64,000 nucleotides of DNA, taken from contig JARFIW010001177.1 in the NCBI GenBank assembly GCA_036346225.1, positions 466,501 to 530,500 of the forward strand, given 5' to 3'. Origin of the DNA: Platerodrilus igneus (Eukaryota; Arthropoda; Insecta; Coleoptera; Lycidae). Positions within the stretch are counted from its first letter, which is position 1; the number at the start of each line of letters is the position of its first letter. Below, one piece after another: positions 56,615 through 64,000 of the stretch. The notes under the pieces are model-generated. The model searched no databases, had not been told where the DNA came from, and was given only the letters and a program-made list of their open reading frames with translations. Made by a program: the position numbers and the translations under genes.

Positions 56615-57060
56615 TTCTATAGCGATAAACATGCAAATTTGTGTAATAATTTGTAATAGCTTTGTATGCATTAAATAGTAGTATTGAAAGAGCATTATTA
56701 TGCTAATATATTCTAATAAATGCGTTTTGTTTATAACCCGGTCGTCTATGTTTTTGAATATGCCGAAGTCATGATTATCATGAAAGAGCACACGTGCAAG
56801 CAGTCTTAATGATTCGAAAACGCGGAGCTTGTTTAAGCATTTGTAATTATAAAAATTTAAATAAGACAATGAACGATTTTAATGTTAATCGTATAAATCT
56901 GCAAATTTGAGCAATAATTTATAATAACTTTGAATGCATTAAGTACTAATATCGAAAGAGCATTATTATGGTAACAATTCTAATAAATGTCGTTTTGTTT
57001 ATATTCCAGATGTCTATTTTCTTAAATATTGACGAATCATTAATATTTAACAGAGCTTTA
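56615..57060. repeat. Two-copy tandem duplication, period about 280 bp
   Basis: The block GCAAATTTGTGTAATAATTT...GAAAGAGCATTATTATG...GTTTTGTTTATA at 56632-56770 recurs as GCAAATTTGAGCAATAATTT...GAAAGAGCATTATTATGG at 56900-57035. Diverged, non-coding, no known family. Confidence 0.7.
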
Positions 57061-57740
57061 TAGAACAACCGCAAATGTTGTGTATTCAAATCATTAAGAT
57101 ACATGGTATATATTTTTATAGGAATATTGAATGGGTTTTATCGTATATCTGACGTCCAGTATTATTGCCATTTATTTATTACTACGCAAGTTATGGGTCC
57201 CCCAATATATATGTACCATTAATAGAAAGTATTAGAAATTATTAAGAATTATAAAGAATTACTAAGTTAGATGCAACATTGTATCTCAAGGATAATTAAA
57301 TAAAGGTTAATAAAAGTTCACAAGTTATAAAAACGGATGCAATACATTGTAATACAGATGATAGTGGTACTGCAGGTGGTAGGTCACAGACGGTTAAGAA
57401 ACCGCAATTACTTAGAAATTAAGATTGTTACATTGTATAATGAATAGAAATAAGAAATAAGCAGACATGAGCTCTGCAAGTTTACAGAGACAAGTGAGCG
57501 GCAGGGACAACATAAATAACCCGGGAGCCCCAAGACCATCAGTCAGTCTGAGTATTTCAGCTTTAACATTGTTGTTTACCTTGGCTACTCGCCCTAATAT
57601 TAGTTCAATTATTATTTTATTTTTCGACTTAGAACATTTACAACAGTTTGTCAAAATTAATATCTGTTTAAACTAATAAAATTTGTTACAAGTTTTGGAA
57701 GAAGTTTTTAAAAAACTGCTTCCAAGGCCCAAAACGTAAC

Positions 57741-57758
57741 TGGCGCAGCGTACGGATC
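57741..57758 (+). promoter_or_regulatory. Primer binding site (tRNA-Ser type)
   Basis: TGGCGCAGCGTACGGATC begins on the last base of the LTR, as in the fragment at 36034, with a short deletion relative to it. Confidence 0.75.
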
Positions 57759-57978
57759 CAGAAAGGCACAACAAATCCAAAAATCGGAAGACGGGTGACC
57801 AAAAATTTCAATTCACAAACTGGAAGAACCCAAACAAAGTTGGGCTAAGTATAGGAATCGACCGAATCCAACCACACAAACCTTGGACGAGGTACAAGCA
57901 TCAATCGAATCCAAACCAAACCAATGTGAACGAAGTACAATAATCAACAGAGTTCATGAAAGCGACGATGAAACTAAT

Positions 57979-57984
57979 GTAAGT
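57979..57984 (+). promoter_or_regulatory. Leader splice donor (errantivirus)
   Basis: GTAAGT, preceded by a start codon 11 bases upstream, with the same spacing as the donor at 36241. Confidence 0.65.
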
Positions 57985-58032
57985 TCATTTTCTTTAAAAC
58001 CATTTGATTTTTAACAATTTATATAATATTAA

Positions 58033-59912
58033 GCAAACCGTGTCAGGATTTGAACTTAGGTTTTCCACATACCATACATGTGATTTTCCAATGCCACGCC
58101 CGAAGGTACTACATTGGCCAGGAAGTGAGTTTTTTTACTTGCAAAACTTAAAATTTTGCCGGTCCCTTGCTGTTCCAAGCAAGGTAGAGATCTTTAACGT
58201 GCGTGACAACACTCACACACGGGACCTCTATTTTATCTCTCATACGAACGAGGGTGTATTTTTGTGAAAAATGTTCACCTAATATTTTTCAAGCGGAACG
58301 TGTCGGTATTTGAACCCCGGGACCTTGGGCGTAGTAGTCACACACATACCAACTACGCCACGGAGCCGCCTGCTTGCCATATACCTTACATGTGATTTTC
58401 CAATGCTCCACCCGAAGGTACTACATTGGCCAGGAGACGAGTTTTTTACCTGGAAAATTTTGCCGAACCCTTGCTGTTCCAAGCAAGGTAGGGATTTTTA
58501 ACGCGCGTTGTAACACCCACACACGGGAACTCCATTTTATCTCTCATCCGAACGAGGGTGTACTGAAAAATGCTCGCCTAACATTTTTCAAGCGGAACGT
58601 GTCGGTATTTGAACCCCGGGACCCTGGGCGTAGTACTCACACGCATACAACTGCGTCACGGAGCCGCCTGCTTCCACATACCTTATATGTGATTTTCCAG
58701 TGCTCCACCCGAAGGTCCTACATTGGCCAGGAGGCGAGTTTTTTTTACCTGGAAAATTTAGAATTTTGCCGAACCCTTGCTGTTCCAAGCAAGGTAGGGA
58801 TCATTAACATGCGTGACAACACTCACATACGGGACCTCCATTTTACCTTTCATCAGAACGAGGGTATATTTTTCTGAAAAATGCTCGCCTAATATTTTTC
58901 AAGCGGACCGTGTCGGGATTCGAACTCGATACTTTGGGCGTAGTAACCACACATATACCAACTTTGCCACGGAGCCGCCTGCTTCCCACATACCTTACAT
59001 GTGATTTTCCAATGTTTCACCTGAAGGTACTACATTAGCCAGTAAGCGAGTTTTTTACCTGGAAAATTTGGAATTTTGACGAACCCTTGCTGTTCCAGGC
59101 AAGGTGGGGATCTTTAACGTGCATGACAACACTCACACACGGGACCTCCATTTTACCTCTCATCCGAACAAGGAGTATTTCTGTGAAAAGTGCTCGCCTA
59201 GCATTTTTCAAGCAGACCGTGTCGTGATTAGAACCCGTGACCGTGGGCGTAGTAGTCACACACATACCACTACGCCACGGTGCCGCCGCTTCCCACATAC
59301 CTTACATGTGATTTTCCAATGCTGCACCCGAAGGTACTATTTTGGCCAGAAAAGGAGTTTTTTTTACCTGGAAAATTTGAAATTTTGCCAAACCCTTGCT
59401 GTTCCAAGCAAGGTAAGAATCATTAACGTGCGTTCCAACACTCACACACGGGACCTCCATTTTACCTCTCATTCGAACGAGGGTGTATTTTTGTGAAAAA
59501 TGCTCGTCTAACATTTTTCAAGCGGACCGTGTCGGGATTAGAACCCGGGATCTTGGACGTAGTAGTCACACGCATACTACTGCGCCACGGAGCCGCCGCT
59601 TCCCACATACCGTTCATTTACATTTCCAATGCTCCACCCGAAGGTACTACATTGGCCAGGAGGCGAGTTTTTTGTTGCCTGGAAATTTAGAATTTTGCTG
59701 AACCCTTGCCGTTCCAAGCAAGGTAGGGATCATTAACATGCGTGACAACACTCACACACGGGGCCTCCATTTAATCTCTCATCCGAACGAGAGCGTAATT
59801 TTTGTGAAAAATGCTCACCTGCCATTTTTCAAACAGTCGGCCGTGTCGGGATTTGAATCCAGGAGCTTGGGATCCGTAGTCTTACGCTTACTACATTGAT
59901 CCACGGCGACGC
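58033..59912 (-). mobile_element. Tandem array of tRNA-derived SINEs (six units plus a partial)
   Basis: Antisense units of about 300 bp end at 58370, 58668, 58979, 59287, 59596 and 59912, after a truncated unit at 58033-58065. On the minus strand each has a tRNA-like head (GGCGGCTCCGTGGCGTAGTGG with an A box, then a B box near GGTTCGAATCC) and a common body containing CACGCACGTTAAAGATCCC and GGCCAATGTAGTACCTTCGG. Every unit is separated by the same ~14-bp spacer GGTATGTGGGAAGC, which is the BEL/Pao integrase sequence at the array's right edge (Gly-Met-Trp-Glu-Ala codons). Units 1-5 share one head; unit 6 has the head of the SINE at 50630. Confidence 0.92.
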
Positions 59913-59924
59913 CTGCTTCCCACA

Positions 59925-60760
59925 TACCACCAAAATGGGAAGCTCGTGGCGTAATCATTTTCCAATGAATGCGAAGCTTGGCTAGTTCCCGCTCTATAGT
60001 ATTTTCAAACACGGAGATGCAATAAATTTGTTGTCTTCATTTAATTAAAATTTTACTTCGACAAAAGTGGTTCCGTTATAGGAGTACAAGCAAGCGACAG
60101 GAACCCTTCGTGATAGAAAGCGTTTGAATGCGAATAAAAAACATTCAGAGATCAAATCTGACACTAATTCAATGTGATTTGCTTTGGTGGTTAAACAAAC
60201 AAACAAATATAACTATTTTGCGAATGATGACTACGTATGCGCACCAACGTTATTTTATAAAACCTGCATAATCAACTCCCATGAGAACAAAAGCCTTAGC
60301 TTTCTGCACACGATACGACGGAATATCAGACATTTTTGACGTTGAATGAGTAGGTTTTAATTGAAAACAAGTGTTACACATATGAACTGGTTCTCTTATT
60401 ATAATTCAACAGCGTTGGCGTATAATTGCCATTAATAGACTAGGGTCTGTATGGCAGTATAATTTATAGTAGTTGTCGATTAATAAATTAACTACATGAT
60501 CGTTTTTGGGTAGTAAAGCAGGGTATTTACTTCGAAATGAAGGTTCGATCTAGATGTCCTGCCTTCGATGCGTAACACTTTGTCCTCATCAATAAATGGA
60601 TAAAGCTTTTTAATATTCAACAAGCATTTTTCATTTTTAAAATGCACCAACTGAAGGTCTCGAATAATAAATTTTTCTGCGCAAAAAATATCAGAAGCGC
60701 TAATAGTTTTTGAGCAAGAGAGAATTTTTAAAAAGCGCAATATATAAACAACAATTCTTT
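59925..60760 (-). pseudogene. BEL/Pao integrase relic
   Basis: The segment 60492-60740 reads LLNIKKLYPFIDEDKVLRIEGRTSRS, the 'LxPFLDxxGLLRVGGRL' start of the BEL/Pao integrase region. Further on are CNTCFQLKPT (zinc-binding end), SKMSDIPSYRVQKAKAF, GVDYAGFI (first catalytic Asp), VFVCLTTKANHIELVSDL and the C-terminal MITPRASHFGGMWEAG. The SINE array begins after those last residues. Multiple stops. Confidence 0.85.
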
Positions 60761-60771
60761 TGTAGCCTTAT

Positions 60772-61548
60772 CTAGTAAGAAATTCGTAATGCAAGTTCAT
60801 ACAGAAGATGCACTTCATTAGAAACATAAGTAGGTAAATTGTGTGATTTAAGTTCGGGTAGCTGATCATTTGAATAAGCTGAACATGGTTTGATGGGCCA
60901 CTTGCACGTTGGTAATATTAACCAAGATGGACCATTCAACCACAGATCGTTCGAAATTAATTGCAATGGTAATAACCCACGAGATAAACAATCACTTGGA
61001 TTATATGCTCCTGAAATATGATAGAAATATTGGATATGAAGATTTTCCTGACATTGTGCAATACGATTGACCAAAGAATAGACCATTTATGTGGTGATGA
61101 ATAAATCCATGAAAGTGCAATCGTAGAATTTGAGAAAGCGTAAATTCCAGCAATAAACAACCGAACTTGATAAGCGTCAAAACAACTTTCATCAGTTTAG
61201 ACATTAAAACATTTGCGCATAATTTTAACCTGGCTAGCGTAGTTTTTTTTACAGGCGAAACTTTTGATTTCGCACAAAGTAAGCGACCTTCTATATTACT
61301 ATTGGGTAACGTAGTGTGTATGTAAATAACGCATCCGTAGGCATTTAGACTAGCGTCACAAAATCCAACCAAATTGATAATTGCGTTATTAACCATCCGT
61401 TATGCCGAGGTATGGATAATTTGGAAAGAATTGAAATTTCGTGACAAAGTGAAAAGAAACGTTTGATTATAGTATCTGGGGTGGATTTCATCCAATCTGT
61501 TTTAATTTTCCACAATTCCTTTAAACAATAGTAATTTTCATCGTACAA
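60772..61548 (-). pseudogene. BEL/Pao RNase H relic
   Basis: In three frames: ELWKIKTDWMKSTPDTI (after the RT), NLVGFCDASLNAYGCVIYI (first Asp of RNase H), LLCAKSKVSPVKKTTLARLK (Glu region), SNSTIALSWIYSSPHKW, and YNPSDCLSRGLLPLQL with LWLNGPSWL. The NPSDCLSRG motif closes the RNase H in this superfamily. Confidence 0.85.
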
Positions 61549-61559
61549 ATTTAAATTTG

Positions 61560-61810
61560 AATTTTACCGCTAAGGAAATGAAGTGGGGGAGGGGAGTAAG
61601 GTTATGGTTAGGTTAGGTTGAACATGTTTGTATTTTATGTGACAATAAATTTATGTTTTATGGGAAATAGTGAATTCAATTGAGAACTAATAACTGTATT
61701 AACGTCATTTAGAAATATACTAAGCCGAAAAGTATCTACAACAGTTCGCAGAAGTGGGATTCGAACACACGCTCATGATGTGGATTACGACAACACGCAG
61801 TTTAACAAAC
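61560..61810 (-). mobile_element. Possible second tRNA-like SINE within BEL/Pao pol
   Basis: The block separates RT-end coding (TKRTILSFSARLVD) from the ELWKIKTDW segment that normally follows closely. On the minus strand it holds GTGTTCGAATCCCAC, a good B box. No clear A box or target duplication was found, so it may be a decayed SINE or chance. Confidence 0.35.
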
Positions 61811-62460
61811 AAAATGACTAGCACGACCAATTCTAGAACATCAACGAGGCGAGCACTAAACGATAAAATTGTACGTTTTGTACATTTATGTTGCGATTCA
61901 GTAGTTACAAATTTAAAAAAACATCTGCAACTGGCACTCATGAAAGACCTAAAATTGTTAATCTTACTGTGCCATTATCATCTAATTTAATATTAGCAAG
62001 ATGAGTGTCTGGAAGACTATGTAGCAGTTTAGCGAAATTTGTTGACCATTTTATTAAGTCGAATCCTTCCGATTTAAAAAAGCAATTAGCTCTTGCGAAT
62101 GACAAATAGCTGTATCTGAATCATTTTCAGAATAAACCACATCGTCAATATACAAATTTCCTGCAGTTGTATTTGCGGCATTGGGATAATGTTGCCTTTG
62201 ATCATCAAGCTGTTAAATTGTGCGTATATCTAAAAAAGGATTAGACTTCAATCTAAAGGGAAGGTGATTAAAAATAAATCTGCGAATGTTTTCATCTTCT
62301 GAAAGCGAAATAAAAATTTTTGATATTGGCGATGTTTCGTAAGCACATTAATCGGCAAATACATTTGTTTAATATCTGCAGGCATAGCTATAGGAAATTA
62401 GCGAAAATTTAGTAACTGTTTGTAAACTTTAGGCCCTTATACAGGGTGTCATTTAGTGAC
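61811..62460 (-). pseudogene. BEL/Pao reverse transcriptase relic
   Basis: Minus-strand motifs: MPADIKQMYLPINV and HRQYQKFLFR (62400-62300), FLITFPLD, NTTAGNLYIDDVVYSENDSD with the catalytic YIDD at about 62141-62152, SQELIAFLNR, LLHSLPDTHLANI, an LGLSW-like TILGLS, and TKRTILSFSARL. This is the BEL/Pao RT from the palm to the end. It is cut at about 62460 where the thumb-proximal coding starts abruptly. Several frame changes. Confidence 0.85.
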
Positions 62461-63077
62461 AAACGTGCAAGGGAGCTAGAGGGAATTTGCATGCCATGTA
62501 TTTACTAGAAGGTTTAGTGTTTAAAAATTAAAAAACAAAAACTTTGATATATCATTTTATTTTTAACGCAATTATTCTTTAATAAAGAAGCACAGTACAC
62601 ATCTGAAAATATTTATGACAATTCCACTTCGCAAATTTACCATATTATACTCGATCTTAATCGACCGACGTGGTTTCAACATACCCGCCATCTTGATGTT
62701 TCTATAAACTATCTGATGATAGCTCGGCTGAATTCGGCTCAAGCGAACATTCGAGTTAACCGTCTTATAAGTATTATATCAACATTGAAGTTTCTGAGCG
62801 AATGTTAGTCGTTAAGTATAGAACTACAATAGCACGGTTACTTAAAATCTTGTATGTCGGCAAGTTCAAGCCAATAATATTCAAAGTTAAACGTTTATTA
62901 TTTTAAAGCTTAAGATTGTTGTACTTGTAGCGAATTTGGAATTTATCAAAGGTTATTAATTAGAACAATCAATTTTGGACTAATTTGAAGAATTTAAGAC
63001 TAGATTAATTTAAATAAAATCGTACAGTTAATTTCAAATATATTATTTTTTTAATCATTTGCGTTCATTCCATTACG
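62461..63077. other. Spacer upstream of the hAT/ZMYM1-like gene
   Basis: AT-rich, no frame. It includes ACAGGGTGTCATTTAGTGAC near 62450, possibly a DNA-transposon end but without a partner. It would hold the promoter of the following frame; I cannot point to one. Confidence 0.35.
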
Positions 63078-64000
63078 ATGAAGCAGTTCAAAACTACTAA
63101 AAATCAAATTAACAAGAATGAGGCAACTGAAGTTTCTAATTCTGCAACTAGTACGACAAAAGCAGATCCTACAGCACTAGTACAATCGTCATCTTCAAAA
63201 TCAGTTGGTTTAACTAAAGCCCGCTCAGGTAAAGATGGCAAAACAAAAGGAGCGGTAGAATTGTCTGTAGTAGAAGTAGAAAAATATCAAATAGATCTGG
63301 GTACTCTTGAAGGTGGTCCACCTCAGCCGAATATTATTCTTCCAAAAAGTACGTTTGGAGACAAACAGAGATCGTTTGCGTCCTAATATTACGATACATA
63401 TCGATGACTTGAGTACAGTGTAAAACTAGATAAGACATTATGCTTCTTTTGCAGACAATTTATATCTTTTTTGAAAGTACGATACCAGAATGAAAGATTT
63501 GTCGCCAGCGGATTAAGTAACTGGAAAAAACTAAGTAAAGCATTAAAAAAAACATAAAAATTCTTCAAACCATAGTCAGTGTATGTAGCATTTCTTGAGG
63601 TCCGAAATGTGCATAATTAACTAGTCGTACAACATGAAAAAATGGTAGTACAGAACCCGGAGTATATGTTGAAACTAATTGACTTAATTTTGTACTTAAC
63701 ACGCTAGGGACTTCCACTTAAAGGCCATCGCGAAGAAGTGGCATATAACAACCGGTGCAACTCCCTAGAGTTTAATGAAGTTTTGGCCAAATATGGTAAG
63801 AACTTTTTGAGTCATTTAGAACGACATATCACATATTGTAGTCCCATAGTCCAAAATGACGTTATTCACATTGCTTCCCAACTCGTTGTTGAAAAATTTG
63901 TCGAAGAAGTTGCGGGATGGGAAATTTTTTTTTCACCAATGATCGATGAAACTAGGTGTCACAAGCAGGAGCAACTATCACTGATGATTAGATATGTATC
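63078..64000 (+). pseudogene. hAT-derived transposase-like gene (TTF zinc finger, DUF4371), runs off window
   Basis: Starts with ATG at 63078. 102 open codons of Ser/Thr/Lys-rich sequence end with IILPKSTFGDKQRSF, where ZMYM1-like proteins have 'FPKTKFGxxNRSF'. In the same frame, past TAA (63384-63386) and TGA, comes a TTF-type zinc finger: LEYSVKLDKTLCFFCRQF and RFVASGLSNWKKLSKALKK. After a frame change the DUF4371 start follows: GLPLKGHREEV, YCSPIVQNDVIHIASQLVVE, then MIDETRCHKQEQLSLMIRYV at the edge, matching 'ADESTDxxxxEQLxxxxRYV' with the first Asp kept. Dimerisation and the rest of the RNase-H-fold domain lie outside. At least three breaks argue for a pseudogene, although introns cannot be excluded. 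Confidence 0.7.

Larger units (their letters stand above)
57189..58012 (+). mobile_element. Errantivirus 5' end fragment 2: LTR, primer site, leader
   Basis: LTR 57189-57741 (553 bp) begins AGTTATGGGTCC and ends ACGTAACT. Primer site TGGCGCAGCGTACGGATC follows. The leader (to 58012) contains three imperfect repeats of a 'GTACAA...ATCGA..GAATCCAA' unit and ends with a GTAAGT donor at 57979. A TATA-like CATAAATAACCC and GCAGACATGAGCTCTGCAAG in the LTR match the copy at 35490. It breaks off just before the SINE array. Confidence 0.85.
59913..62460 (-). mobile_element. BEL/Pao element remnant, pol region, carrying the SINE array
   Basis: Minus-strand pol in order RT (62460-61800), RNase H (61550-60770) and integrase (60760-59925). 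It is interrupted by an insertion-like block at about 61560-61800 and cut inside integrase by the SINE array. Gag and the LTRs are not seen. Coding is shattered by frameshifts, but motifs are easily followed. Confidence 0.85.

Noticed and set aside
58310..58370. Possible functional tRNA genes in the array
   Set aside because: A and B boxes are recognisable, but the heads lack a complete cloverleaf and vary between units, and the same head is joined to a SINE body each time.
58004..59701. Plus- and minus-strand frames of 60-167 codons across the array, some looking like a repeated protein
   Set aside because: They repeat with the SINE period and coincide with SINE bodies. SINEs are non-coding Pol III units.

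Overview
The window is eukaryotic, very AT-rich nuclear DNA, almost certainly from an arthropod and most likely an insect. The evidence is an env-bearing errantivirus (insect gypsy group) with AGTTA...TAACT LTRs and a tRNA-Ser-type primer site, many BEL/Pao relics, and Penelope-like, hAT-like, tRNA-SINE and APE-type non-LTR elements. I see no intact host gene, no rRNA, no functional tRNA gene and no CRISPR. Almost every long open frame is transposon debris broken by stops and frameshifts. The whole window reads as a nested transposon graveyard.

Layout. 1-8.3 kb: mostly anonymous DNA with a hAT-like (DUF4371/ZMYM1-type) transposase relic near 4 kb and LTR-like stretches at 6.2-7.4 kb. 8.37-15.06 kb: errantivirus copy 1 (plus), lacking the 5' LTR and the start of gag, with pol, env and the 3' LTR. 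15.4-16.4 kb: BEL/Pao gag start and LTR-like DNA (minus). 17.0-20.9 kb: a gag-protease remnant of a different Ty3/gypsy element (minus) with a triplicated primer-site module. 21.65-23.08 kb: Penelope-like element with GIY-YIG remains and inverted ends that each carry a hammerhead-ribozyme-like motif. 23.7-25.7 kb: a third Ty3/gypsy relic whose protease is split by a 361-bp inverted-repeat insertion with the same ribozyme motifs and a perfect 14-bp target duplication. 27.1-30.3 kb: non-LTR element A (plus).

31.00-31.80 kb: hAT-like non-autonomous element with a perfect 8-bp target duplication and a 10-bp tandem repeat interior. 32.5-33.7 kb: BEL/Pao gag and RNase H relics with an errantivirus LTR piece between them. 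35.5-36.3 kb: errantivirus LTR plus primer site and leader. 39.04-44.84 kb: a 5.8-kb near-palindromic element with arms of about 2.4 kb, flanked by CTTAAG, holding SINEs and a solo LTR. 45.5-47.0 kb: BEL/Pao gag relic. 47.0-49.1 kb: errantivirus copy 2 (minus; env plus LTR). 49.8-54.5 kb: non-LTR element B (minus). 55.0-56.6 kb: SINE and non-LTR fragment C. 57.19-58.0 kb: another errantivirus 5' end. 58.03-59.93 kb: a tandem tRNA-SINE array inserted in the integrase of a minus-strand BEL/Pao element (59.9-62.5 kb). 63.1 kb to the end: a hAT/ZMYM1-like transposase (TTF zinc finger and DUF4371).

The most informative signals are insertion footprints: GAGTA, TTTATAAC, ATTTAACTATCTTT, AAGATACTATTAACC, and a shared spacer between SINE array units. 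They allow relative dating of several events. The errantivirus copies complement one another: leader fragments carry a conserved splice donor and copy 1 carries a matching env acceptor.
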